Virus record (IMG/VR): IMGVR_UViG_3300008735_000056
Location: 1 to 32,443 of that record
Reading direction: 5' to 3' (one strand)
From: a virus
DNA length: 32,443 bases
The notes under the pieces were generated by a model. It was given only the letters and a program-made list of their open reading frames with translations, had not been told where the DNA came from and did no database searches. A program made the translations under genes and the position numbers. Below, piece by piece: positions 1-7,856 of this stretch. Each line of letters opens with the position of its first letter. The stretch's first letter is position 1.

Positions 1-1
1 T

Positions 2-1372
2 GATGCAGAATGGTACGAAATAGATCTACAAGAATTTGGGCAAACACAAGTAGATGAATGGTATGGTACTGATGTTTCTTTTAATGATGATGGCTGGATA
101 GAGTGGGATAGTTCTCCATTAGAAACTTGGGAAGAATTAGAAGTACAAATGGAAATTTATGATGAATTTGTAGAAACCTATGAATATATAGAAGAAGTTT
201 ATTTAGTTTCTTATGATGAATTTGAACCAAATCCACTGCCTTTTGATACCAGTGAAGAATTAATAGAGGAGTTTGTCTTTCACGAAACTGTTTTAGTAGA
301 GGATTATGAAGACTTAGAAACTTATATAGAATTTGAAACTATAGAAGAACTGGATGAGTGGTATGAAGAAGAACTCGCACAATTAGAAGAAGAAATCTTT
401 GAAGAAGAATTAGTAGCCGAAATTGAAGAAATGTTAGAAGAACCTGAAGAAGAATTTATAGAAGAAGTATTTGAAGAAGAAGTGGTGGAAGAAATCTTTG
501 AAGAAATAGAAGAAGAACGATTAGCAGAAGCAGAAGAAGAAACCTTAGAAGAAAGACTAGCTGAAGAAGAGGAAGAAAAGAAAGGAGGAATCACTACTGC
601 CCAATTAAACGTAGTAGCCAGCACTATTCAATCTGCTACTAATAGTGTTTCAGGAACTACCGCAGGCACTACAGCTCGCACAGGTGGTTGGGGCTCTACA
701 AGTTCAGGAGGAAGTGCCTCTAACTACGGTGGTTCTTCAAGTGGAAGTGGTTCAGCAGGCAACACAACTACAACGGCAGTAGCTAGTTCGGCTTCTGGTG
801 GTGGTGTTTCTACCAGTAGTTCTCCTAGTATTTCAGACCAGATACAAACTGCACAAGTACAAACAAACACAGTATTAAGTTTAAATCAGGATATGGGATC
901 AACGAGTGGTATGGGTGGCAGCACACAAACTGTAAGTAATGTAACCACAGTGATAACTGCGTTACCTACATTTGATTCTACTCCCCAAGTGGTTATGGCA
1001 GATGTGCAAGTAACCGATATGCAAGGTCAAATAGATACCGCAGTATCAGGTGTAATGACCGCATCGGAAGCGGATCAAATAGCTGACCAAATTGTTGCTA
1101 ATAATATAAAAGAACAACAAGAACAAGGACAAACAACACAAGAAGAAACTGGAAAGTATGGAGATGAATCTACTTTAGTTGCCTTCTTAGGCTATGTTCC
1201 AGGATTTGATGCGTATCGAGAAGCCACTATTCCTCAAGCCACTACTTGGTATGAACCCAGAGCTATCTATGCGGATGCTTCAATCTCAGACAATATTAGT
1301 GCATTTTATGGTCTAGCAAGTAGTAATATAAATAAAATGCAAAGTATAATAAGTTCACAACCTAATTTATAG
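2..1372 (+). CDS. Acidic then Ser/Thr/Gly-rich probable virion protein, 5' end cut off
   Basis: The frame is open to the left edge, so this is the 3' part of a longer gene; about 456 codons are visible. An internal ATG at 149 is not the start, because the preceding 49 codons read as the same kind of acidic sequence (DAEWYEIDLQEF). The first half is dominated by Glu/Asp runs, probably helical or coiled coil. A Ser/Thr/Gly/Ala-rich low-complexity linker follows, then a more ordered C-terminus with a YVPGFDAY motif and an aromatic stretch ending in QPNL. I do not recognise a named family. Its place just before other structural-looking genes, and its composition, suggest a tail or capsid-associated protein of a marine phage. 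Function is unknown. Confidence 0.7.
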   Translation, partial: DAEWYEIDLQEFGQTQVDEWYGTDVSFNDDGWIEWDSSPLETWEELEVQMEIYDEFVETYEYIEEVYLVSYDEFEPNPLPFDTSEELIEEFVFHETVLVEDYEDLETYIEFETIEELDEWYEEELAQLEEEIFEEELVAEIEEMLEEPEEEFIEEVFEEEVVEEIFEEIEEERLAEAEEETLEERLAEEEEEKKGGITTAQLNVVASTIQSATNSVSGTTAGTTARTGGWGSTSSGGSASNYGGSSSGSGSAGNTTTTAVASSASGGGVSTSSSPSISDQIQTAQVQTNTVLSLNQDMGSTSGMGGSTQTVSNVTTVITALPTFDSTPQVVMADVQVTDMQGQIDTAVSGVMTASEADQIADQIVANNIKEQQEQGQTTQEETGKYGDESTLVAFLGYVPGFDAYREATIPQATTWYEPRAIYADASISDNISAFYGLASSNINKMQSIISSQPNL

Positions 1373-1381
1373 GAGAAGAAT

Positions 1382-1738
1382 ATGGAATGGTTTAAATCAA
1401 AAGCAGGACAGCTAATAGCTTTAGCAACTATTGTAAGCACACTAGCTGGTTTTGGTTACGCAGGTGCAGGTTATGTTAATAGACTAGAAAACTTAGAAAA
1501 GAAAATAGGTGGACTAGGCGAGACCGAAGATGCTCAACAATTAATTGAACAAAGGTTTGCAAGTATAGAAACTTCAGTAGAGTATTTAGAAAAAGAAATA
1601 GATGGTATAGAGATACCAGATAACAGTGATAAAATCTCTGATAACAAAGCATCAATTGTTGGTCTAACCAATGATGTAGAAAGAATCTGGATTGAACTGG
1701 ATAAATTAGATGATAATACAAACCCATTAGCCGATTGA
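1382..1738 (+). CDS. Small membrane-anchored coiled-coil protein
   Basis: The 118-residue protein has one clear hydrophobic segment at about residues 8-32 (AGQLIALATIVSTLAGFGYA) and then a charged heptad-like region (about 33-110) likely to form a coiled coil. The start has a good ribosome site, with AGGAG a few bases before the ATG. It follows the acidic protein by 9 bp. This N-in membrane anchor plus periplasmic coiled coil is seen in phage spanin-like, holin-like or internal virion proteins, but nothing here decides between them. No lysin is visible nearby in the window. I call it an unknown membrane protein. Confidence 0.7.
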   Translation: MEWFKSKAGQLIALATIVSTLAGFGYAGAGYVNRLENLEKKIGGLGETEDAQQLIEQRFASIETSVEYLEKEIDGIEIPDNSDKISDNKASIVGLTNDVERIWIELDKLDDNTNPLAD

Positions 1739-1836
1739 AAAAAGAAAAAACACTAAACTTTATGTTCTATGGAATTTTTGTAATACTGTTGTTTACAGTA
1801 TTATTATTTGATATGTTAACTAGAGATTATGGCTAA
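1735..1836 (+). CDS. 33-residue single-span membrane peptide, TTG start
   Basis: A short frame begins with TTG overlapping the TGA of the upstream gene and ends inside the ATGGCTAA that starts the next gene, so it fills the only gap in the operon exactly. The product begins with KKEK and has one hydrophobic helix (FMFYGIFVILLFTVLLF), a typical tiny phage membrane protein. No strong Shine-Dalgarno is seen, so it would depend on translational coupling. An alternative start is the ATG at 1762, which gives a shorter peptide with the same helix. Function is unknown; holin-like activity is possible but unsupported. Confidence 0.5.
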   Translation: MKKEKTLNFMFYGIFVILLFTVLLFDMLTRDYG

Positions 1837-2932
1837 TCCTACACAACCACCTTTAGATTACAGTAGGTTCAACCCACGTGCCTCTGGTCTTCCTCAATAC
1901 GGGAGTAGGGAAGAAGCACAAGAAGCTTTAAAGTGGGCAGCAATAGAGGCAGCACTTATGGCGTTTCCTTACGGAAGAGCCTATCAATACGGTAAAGGTG
2001 CTTATCAAGCAGGAATTCCTGGACTGGCTGCAAAATGGGCTTCCCGCAAAGGTAGTGCACCTATTCCAACTAGAGCACCCTACAGCGAGATGCCAGGACA
2101 TGAACTTAGTTATCGTTCAGGAGCGTTAGGACACAGAAGTTTAGGGAAAACTGTAGACGAAAACTTTGTAAAAAATCCTGGATACCATGGAACTGAATAC
2201 CCTAACTTTTTTGAAAGAGTCCCAGGAGGAGTTGCAAAAGGAGTAGAAATACCTGCGGAAGCACAAATATTACACAAAATGAAGGCTCCTACCTTTTCTA
2301 TTTCTGCTTCTAAAAAATTTGCTGACAGATTTGCAGGAAAAGGGGATGACACTGTGCTAAGTAGAGGGGATATTAGACGTACTATCCCTGTACTTATAGA
2401 TAAAAAAGCTACTAAACACATTCTAGACTTTAGAAACCCTAAGCATAAAGAGTACATAAAAAGTGAATACAAAAAACACAGAAAAGATTTACGAAAAGAA
2501 CTGGAAGAAAGAACAGTTCCAAACACTAAAATGTACAAAAAATCTCTTAAAACATTTGATGAAAGTACAGCGGAAGATTTAGCCCTACTAGATACATGGG
2601 ACAAAACTAATTGGCATATTATGGAAAAGATTATACCACAACTTAAAGAAAGAGGATGGAAAGCTTTTACCGCCAATGAAGCAGGTACTTTAAACCTACA
2701 AATCATAGATCCTAAAATAATTAGGTCTTATCGAGATGAAGCAGGCGATATAGTTAATGCAATGAATAAAGGGGGAAAAGTTCCAGGAGGAGGCATCGGT
2801 GATTTTGTTGCAGAAAACCTACGCAAGAAGCAGGTCACAGTTCATAAACCTTCTAAGTCTTTAGTCAAGCAAGGGTATAGCCCAGAAGCTAGACTCAAGG
2901 CTCGTTATAGAAACACCTCGTACTTTGGCTAA
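1829..2932 (+). CDS. Virion-region protein with an ADP-ribosyltransferase-like pattern
   Basis: 367 residues. The N-terminal 80 residues are Tyr/Ala/Gly rich. From about 118 the sequence has YHGT (119-122), FF at 127-128, FSISASKKFADRFA (156-169), a strand IPVLIDKKA (186-194) and, at the end, GWKAFTAN followed by IIDPKIIRS (292-300). HGT, then F-S-x-S with A and FA, then a closing DP-x-I-R-S is how I know the ART folds carried in phage polyvalent and virion proteins; E284 could be the catalytic Glu. The match is by eye and remote. A charged helical insert (205-260) separates the halves. The start overlaps the upstream peptide, and the stop TAA overlaps the next ATG. It could be an injected effector, or a structural protein with no catalysis. 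Confidence 0.55.
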   Translation: MANPTQPPLDYSRFNPRASGLPQYGSREEAQEALKWAAIEAALMAFPYGRAYQYGKGAYQAGIPGLAAKWASRKGSAPIPTRAPYSEMPGHELSYRSGALGHRSLGKTVDENFVKNPGYHGTEYPNFFERVPGGVAKGVEIPAEAQILHKMKAPTFSISASKKFADRFAGKGDDTVLSRGDIRRTIPVLIDKKATKHILDFRNPKHKEYIKSEYKKHRKDLRKELEERTVPNTKMYKKSLKTFDESTAEDLALLDTWDKTNWHIMEKIIPQLKERGWKAFTANEAGTLNLQIIDPKIIRSYRDEAGDIVNAMNKGGKVPGGGIGDFVAENLRKKQVTVHKPSKSLVKQGYSPEARLKARYRNTSYFG

Positions 2933-4356
2933 TGGCAGAAACTACTCACGAACTCTGGGCTGGGCACACTGGACAAAAGAGCTGGCGAGACAGACTCAGA
3001 AACTTAATGCAATTAAAATATGGAGAACGTGGTTCACGCACCGCAGAAAATTTACTGGGAGCTTCAGAAGAAGAACAGTACATGCGTTACCTGCAAAAAA
3101 AGTACGGTACTGAAATACCTGAAGACGTAGAAACCAGTAGACCTGTTTCCCAAGCTCTTCTTAATCCTTCAGATATTGGGGGAATGGATTTAGCTTTAAT
3201 GGCTTTATCTGGTGGTCGTGCTCCTTTCCTCAGTAGTGCAGCAGCAGGTACAGAAACCACTGCCCTATTGGGAGATGCACTGGGAGAATATCAAGAAGGA
3301 AACATAGCTGGTGCTGGTATAATGGGGGGACTAGCTACTCTTCCTTATGGACTCAGAATTGCTTCTCCTCTTTTAAAACAAAAAGGAATAACTTCATTAA
3401 AAGCAGTTGATAAACGTCCTCCACCCACAGGAGACCCAGGACAAAGCTTTAGATTTGGATCCGAAAGAAAATTTGAATGGGATAATGAAACACCTTTTGA
3501 TATTTACACAAGACCAGAAGAAATTGAAGGAAGATGGGTTAAATATGACGACTATGATCCATTTTTCGAACACCCTTCTGTTGGAAGACACAGCCCTGTA
3601 CACCAGATGTTGAAGAATTATTTAGACCCACAAAGAACTGTGGGTCTTAGTTTTAGGGTTACAGATGCCATGAGAGATGCATTAAAGCTTTCTTACCCAA
3701 CTGCTAAAGAAACTGCAGGAGTTTTAAAAACAAATAAACCGTTCTTAAATGAAACCAAAGAAATAATAGATGAAGTGGAAATAGATTTAAAATTTAAAAA
3801 CGACTATCTTAAAAAAATCAACAGTCAAGAATTTAAAGATTTATTCACTGAGGCAGCAAACATAAACAGACAAATATTGGCTAAAGGTCTAGACGATACA
3901 GAATATATTATCAATAAAAACGCCACCAATGCTAAAGAATTAAGAGATAGTTTTCAAATAACCCCTAGAACAGCTGACGAAAAATTTAGTGTATTAGTGA
4001 AAAGAGAAATTGCTGGAGAAGGTAATCCTTTTGTAGAAAGTGGTTTAACTGTACCATCAGTGCCTTCGAATAATTTTTTTACTCCATACTATAACAGTGT
4101 AAATGTAGGACCAGAAGCCTATGTTGCTATAGCTAAAGGACCACAGTACAAACTTCCTAATTATGAAAACCCTTTAACCGAAAAAGAATTATACGATCTA
4201 GTTCCTAATCGAGACAACGTGAAATATGGAAATACGGCTGCGGAAGGAAATCCTTTTGTCACTGAAGATGGACACACCAAACGTATGTTTTTAGATGTAT
4301 TAAAACAACGTATGGGTAGAAGCAAAGATCTTTCTCCTTTAAGGCTAATAGATTAA
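2932..4356 (+). CDS. Large unknown virion-associated protein
   Basis: 474 residues, starting on the ATG that shares the A of the upstream stop. The first 75 residues are charged and helical; a Gly/Ala-rich, weakly hydrophobic zone lies at about 84-150, similar in place and style to the N-terminus of the preceding protein. The rest is charged with no motif I recognise. Two GNPFV segments (TAAEGNPFV and GEGNPFV) recur in the C-terminal third. Position at the end of the structural operon suggests an internal or ejected virion protein. Its TAA stop overlaps the stop codon of the opposing helicase gene, leaving no room for a terminator between the two operons. Confidence 0.6.
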   Translation: MAETTHELWAGHTGQKSWRDRLRNLMQLKYGERGSRTAENLLGASEEEQYMRYLQKKYGTEIPEDVETSRPVSQALLNPSDIGGMDLALMALSGGRAPFLSSAAAGTETTALLGDALGEYQEGNIAGAGIMGGLATLPYGLRIASPLLKQKGITSLKAVDKRPPPTGDPGQSFRFGSERKFEWDNETPFDIYTRPEEIEGRWVKYDDYDPFFEHPSVGRHSPVHQMLKNYLDPQRTVGLSFRVTDAMRDALKLSYPTAKETAGVLKTNKPFLNETKEIIDEVEIDLKFKNDYLKKINSQEFKDLFTEAANINRQILAKGLDDTEYIINKNATNAKELRDSFQITPRTADEKFSVLVKREIAGEGNPFVESGLTVPSVPSNNFFTPYYNSVNVGPEAYVAIAKGPQYKLPNYENPLTEKELYDLVPNRDNVKYGNTAAEGNPFVTEDGHTKRMFLDVLKQRMGRSKDLSPLRLID

Positions 4357-5801
4357 ACTATCCAATCTTGCCAAGTCTTTTCTTCACCCAGTACTTTAGA
4401 CGCAATATTCTGTTTAGCTTTTAAAGACTTTACTATCTTTTCATCTACTGTATTTTTACAAATAATATCAATATAGGTAACTTTATTGGATTGCCCTATT
4501 CGATGTGCTCTGTCTTCCGACTGTAAACGCTTCTCAAGATCAAAATTATTAGAATAATAGACCACCGTATGAGCAGCAGTTAAATTGATCCCGTATCCTC
4601 CTGTTTGAGTGTTCCCCACAATGTACTGTAACTTACTTTCTTTATCTTGAAAGTCATGAAGTATTCGACGCCTTTCCTCATCAGAAGTGTCTCCATAATA
4701 CGCTCCTACTGATTCAGGTCCATACTTATCAGTAATAGTTTTTAGAATACGTTTAATATCAAACCGATAATTCGCCCAGATAATAACCTTTCCTTCAGTT
4801 TCCTCTAAGATATTCATTAATTCTTCTAACCTTTGAGATTTAAGTTCTACGTCTTTATCTAAATCACTACGAGTAAACCCACAAGATATTTGATGTAGTC
4901 TAAGCAGTTGAGTAATAACTGAAGTAACAGATACTCTTTCACTATTAGACAATTCAGTAATAGCATAACGCTTAATTTCATCATAAGCTTTCTTTTGTTC
5001 TGGAGTCATGTCTATTTTACGAGTAATGTATATCTTATCAGGTAAGTCTAAACAATCCTTTTTCAAAACTCTATAACTAAAGGGTTGTAATAATTCATTT
5101 AATTCTTCTAGGTTTTTGTAGCCTATTACTTGTTTAAAGGTACGCCCACCAGCACTGCGGTCAACCATCTCAGCATACCTTGCCCTAAAACTATAGTAAC
5201 TACTGTAGCCTAATAAAGCAGGGTCTAAAAACTCACACTGGGTGTATAGGTCTAAAGGACTACGAGTAACAGGTGACCCTGTCAATATTCTTTTATGGGT
5301 AGCGTACTTGGCTATTCTTAAAGTGTTTTTAGTACGAGCAGCAGAAGGAGATTTAATTGAAGTGCTCTCATCTACTGCAAATAAAGCACGTTTGTTAAGT
5401 AAAAACTTAACCGCAAAGTCTGTACCTTTTTTAGTGCTTAACGCCTCTACATTCATAACTACAAAATCTAAGTCATGAGAAAACCGTAAAATCTCTTCTC
5501 TTTGTTTTTTATTCTTTTGTGTTTCGGCAGGTGACCACCGATAAATTCTTCTTTTAATATAGTCAGGTAGGTGTATAGGTATTTCCCCTTCTATCCAGTT
5601 GTCGTACACTCCTTTAGGAGCCACAATTAGAGTAGCATTAATGTCTCCTTTTGCATATAGTATGGCTATGTTATCTAACAGCACTTTAGATTTACCACAC
5701 CCCATCTCCATAAACAAAGCGTACTCAGTTTTATCCCAACATGTATTTAAAGCATCCTCTTGGTGCTTATATGGTTCTGTCTTATATTTATACTGTAACA
5801 T
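4353..5801 (-). CDS. SNF2-family (superfamily 2) DNA helicase/ATPase
   Basis: ATP-driven DNA translocase of the SNF2 type. Visible motifs, numbered from the ATG at 5801: Q-like YKHQ near 11, Walker A MGCGKSK (33-39), motif Ia APKG, motif II DEST (144-147) in place of DEAH, motif III GSPVT (175-179), and in the C-terminal RecA domain IIWANYR, QTGGYGINLT and the motif VI signature RAHRIGQ. At 482 residues it is a minimal SNF2 core with no added domains. A TTG start at 5831 would add ten residues; I prefer the ATG at 5801, which follows an AGAAAGAGA stretch. It is the only gene of its strand here, between the virion genes and the early operon. Similar stand-alone helicases are common in marine phages; the role (replication, recombination or packaging support) is not shown. 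Confidence 0.9.
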   Translation of the reverse strand: MLQYKYKTEPYKHQEDALNTCWDKTEYALFMEMGCGKSKVLLDNIAILYAKGDINATLIVAPKGVYDNWIEGEIPIHLPDYIKRRIYRWSPAETQKNKKQREEILRFSHDLDFVVMNVEALSTKKGTDFAVKFLLNKRALFAVDESTSIKSPSAARTKNTLRIAKYATHKRILTGSPVTRSPLDLYTQCEFLDPALLGYSSYYSFRARYAEMVDRSAGGRTFKQVIGYKNLEELNELLQPFSYRVLKKDCLDLPDKIYITRKIDMTPEQKKAYDEIKRYAITELSNSERVSVTSVITQLLRLHQISCGFTRSDLDKDVELKSQRLEELMNILEETEGKVIIWANYRFDIKRILKTITDKYGPESVGAYYGDTSDEERRRILHDFQDKESKLQYIVGNTQTGGYGINLTAAHTVVYYSNNFDLEKRLQSEDRAHRIGQSNKVTYIDIICKNTVDEKIVKSLKAKQNIASKVLGEEKTWQDWIV

Positions 5802-5831
5802 GTCTCTTTCTTCTAGTGACAGCTGAGGCAA

Positions 5832-6184
5832 ACATGAAAGATGTTTAACTAATGGAGGGAAACCTCAACTGTCTGTCTAAAGGATATAATAGGTAAAGTA
5901 ATAAGTAAAGCCATTTAAAAATGAAATGTAATGCACGTAATCAAGAGCTATTGAGTAAAACAGGTAATTTTGAGACAATAGTCTGACTCAATACCCTTGA
6001 AACCCTTCATATTTAAACAAAAACAGCAAAAAGCTATTGAGCTATTGAGTATTTTCTTCCTAAATTAGTTTTTTATTTTTTAAAAATTTAATTCCATATA
6101 ATAGCTAATAATACATTTGTAATTTTATCACTTTACTTATGTCCATTATCAGTTATACTCAAGCCAAGATAAAAGAGAGGAGAT
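5832..6184. other. AT-rich divergent intergenic region with GCTATTGA repeats
   Basis: No convincing gene. It separates the divergent helicase and early operons. It holds GCTATTGAGT at 5947-5956, an exact tandem pair of GCTATTGA (6033-6040 and 6041-6048), and opposite-strand relatives near 5974-5993 (ACAATAG, CTCAATA). A long AT-rich run follows (6050-6130). This build, short repeats beside an AT-rich stretch upstream of replication genes, is what one expects of an origin or a regulator binding zone, but neither is proven. On the reverse strand a TTTACT box followed by TATTATATC may serve the helicase. Confidence 0.5.
6132..6159 (+). promoter_or_regulatory. Sigma70-like promoter of the early replication operon
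   Basis: TTTACT (6132-6137), a 16-bp spacer, and TATACT (6154-6159). The start of transcription would fall near 6166, 19 bp before the first ATG, which has a strong AGAGAGGAG ribosome site. The TTTAC(A/T) box and 16-bp spacing match the other promoters of this window. Confidence 0.6.
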
Positions 6185-6490
6185 ATGACAGTCTTTGTTG
6201 TACAAAAACCTGACAAAAAGAAAAACATCTTATCCGCCACTGAATACGGTGAGTTAGATTTCATTCTTTCTGAAACAGAAAACATTATGTACACACCTGT
6301 TTCAACTATCTCTCGAATCAAACACACCCTACGCAATTTTAGTGAAGAAGACTATTTACTTTTAATAGGCGATCCTGTGGCAATAGGAGTTGCTGTACAT
6401 TTCGCTTTACTTTTAAATGGAAATAAGGCAAAAATATTAAAGTGGGATAATAGGGAGTATAAATATTACTCGATGAAATTGGAGACATAA
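6185..6490 (+). CDS. Hypothetical early protein
   Basis: 101 residues, first gene of the main early operon, preceded by AGAGAGGAGAT and a promoter. Content is mixed alpha/beta with a hydrophobic stretch DPVAIGVAVHFALLLNG near 63-79 that looks like a buried helix, not a membrane span, and a strand YLLLIG before it. I do not recognise the family. The last base of its stop is shared with the next gene's ATG, so the two are translationally coupled. First-transcribed phage genes often act on the host, but nothing in the sequence shows this. Confidence 0.65.
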   Translation: MTVFVVQKPDKKKNILSATEYGELDFILSETENIMYTPVSTISRIKHTLRNFSEEDYLLLIGDPVAIGVAVHFALLLNGNKAKILKWDNREYKYYSMKLET

Positions 6491-7056
6491 TGGCAATAAT
6501 AGATCAAATACAAAGAGACAGCAAGGACGAACATAAAGTTAAGGTTAAGGACAATGATTTAAACAACATAGCACTTTTAGCAGAAAAGCAAACTTTCCTA
6601 GAAGAAAAGATAAAGGCTAAAGAAAAACAACTTAAAGCTTTTAAAGAAGAACTTAAAGAAGTGGCGGAAGTACAACTTCCTGATGCTTTAAAAGAAGCAG
6701 GAGTTTCTGAGTTTAGCTTAGTGGATGGAACTAAGGTAAGTGTTTCTGCTTTCTATAGTGCTAGAATAACAACGGAAAATAAAGAAAAAGCTTTTGATTG
6801 GCTCCGTAAGAACGGACATGCGGATCTAATTAAAAATACAGTTTCAGTAAGCTTTGGTAGAGCTGAAGATGAAACTGCAAACTCTCTTTTAATGGAACTA
6901 GATGGGCAGGGTTTTCACCCTGAACAGAAGGAGTGGGTTGAACCCATGACTTTAAAAGGTTTTGTTAGGGAGCAGGTGGAAAAAGGTAACGACCTCCCTT
7001 TTGACACTTTAAATATATATGTAGGTCAAAAAACCAAAATAACAAATAGTAAATAA
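6490..7056 (+). CDS. Coiled-coil early protein (Gam-like helical N-terminus)
   Basis: 188 residues. Residues about 20-62 form a Lys/Glu-rich coiled coil (LLAEKQTFLEEKIKAKEKQL) followed by a compact domain with GVSEFSLVDGTKVSVSAFYSARI and a conserved-looking W (FDWLRKNGHADLIKNTVSVSF). The coiled coil plus small domain recalls phage host-nuclease-inhibitor (Gam-like) proteins, but I cannot confirm that family. It overlaps both neighbours by one base (TAATG) and lies just before a probable ssDNA-binding-type protein, so a role in DNA replication or in protecting DNA ends is a reasonable inference. Confidence 0.6.
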   Translation: MAIIDQIQRDSKDEHKVKVKDNDLNNIALLAEKQTFLEEKIKAKEKQLKAFKEELKEVAEVQLPDALKEAGVSEFSLVDGTKVSVSAFYSARITTENKEKAFDWLRKNGHADLIKNTVSVSFGRAEDETANSLLMELDGQGFHPEQKEWVEPMTLKGFVREQVEKGNDLPFDTLNIYVGQKTKITNSK

Positions 7057-7799
7057 TGACTGAAGAAAAAGTAGAAAAGAAAAATGGTTCTGTGCCTAGC
7101 GTGGTTGATTTCACAGCAGACGCTGGTGCAGGTCTTGAGAATGTAACCCAAGAGGATCTTATTATTCCTCGTTTAAAACTTGTACAGGCGTTAAGCCCAC
7201 AGGTTCAAAAGCACGATGGTGCATACATTGAAGGAATCAGTGTAGGGGATATTTTTAACACGGTCTCCAATGAATTTTGGAGCGGTGAAAAAGGTATCAC
7301 TGTTGTGCCTGTTTCATACAGGCGTGTGTTTTTGGAGTGGGGTCCAGAAAGAGGTGGTGGATTAATCGCTACCTATGAAGACCCAGCAATACTTCAACAG
7401 TGCACGAAGAACGAGAGGTATCAAGATATACTACCTAATGGTAATCAAATACAGACCACAGCTAATCATTACGTTATGCACATAACGGATGCTGGCTATA
7501 ACCCTGTAATGCTTGCCATGACTGGTACGCAACTTAAAAAGTCTAAGCGATGGAATTCCATGATGGCTAGTCTTAAGGTTAAAGGAGCAGAAGGTAAACT
7601 ATTTACCCCTGCAACCTTTAGTCATAAATATAAGTTGACTGCCGTTCCTGAGTCTAACGATTCAGGTAGTTGGTTTGGATGGAACGTGACTAATCTTGGG
7701 ATGTTAGAGGACAAGGAAGTGGATGTCTATAACTCTGCTAAAGAGTTTGGATCAACAGTTAATGCTTTAACATACACTTCTCAAGAAGAAGTAGCGTAG
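7056..7799 (+). CDS. Conserved phage protein, possible ssDNA-binding protein
   Basis: 247 residues. The start is short and charged; then DLIIPRLKLVQALSPQV, GDIFNTVSNEFW and repeated beta-rich segments (ITVVPVSYRR, ANHYVMHIT, FSHKYKLTAVPE) that look like an all-beta core. Proteins of this appearance sit in many phage replication modules just ahead of primase and helicase, and some are annotated as single-stranded DNA binding; I recognise the general family but no diagnostic residues. It lacks the acidic C-terminal tail of classical SSBs. It is coupled to the upstream gene by a one-base overlap and followed by a hairpin. Confidence 0.5.
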   Translation: MTEEKVEKKNGSVPSVVDFTADAGAGLENVTQEDLIIPRLKLVQALSPQVQKHDGAYIEGISVGDIFNTVSNEFWSGEKGITVVPVSYRRVFLEWGPERGGGLIATYEDPAILQQCTKNERYQDILPNGNQIQTTANHYVMHITDAGYNPVMLAMTGTQLKKSKRWNSMMASLKVKGAEGKLFTPATFSHKYKLTAVPESNDSGSWFGWNVTNLGMLEDKEVDVYNSAKEFGSTVNALTYTSQEEVA

Positions 7800-7811
7800 A
7801 CGTTACGGAGA

Positions 7812-7840
7812 AGGGGGAGTATCTCGAGTCTCCCCTGACT
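7812..7840 (+). terminator. GC-rich hairpin, possible intrinsic terminator
   Basis: GGGGAG and CTCCCC pair around a loop of about ten bases, followed by TGACTCTTTT, a weak T-run. It lies in the 57-bp gap between the ssDNA-binding-like gene and the primase. It may give partial termination, lowering primase expression relative to the gene before it. Confidence 0.5.
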
Positions 7841-7856
7841 CTTTTGAAGAGAATAG

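Noticed and set aside
322-624. Reverse-strand Ser-rich frame of 100 codons
   Set aside because: It is the complement of Glu-rich codons (GAA read as TTC/TCT) in the acidic protein; no ribosome site and a biased product.
2110-2706. Reverse-strand frame of 198 codons
   Set aside because: Lies wholly inside the ART-like gene, has no ribosome site, and the sense frame has the coherent motifs.
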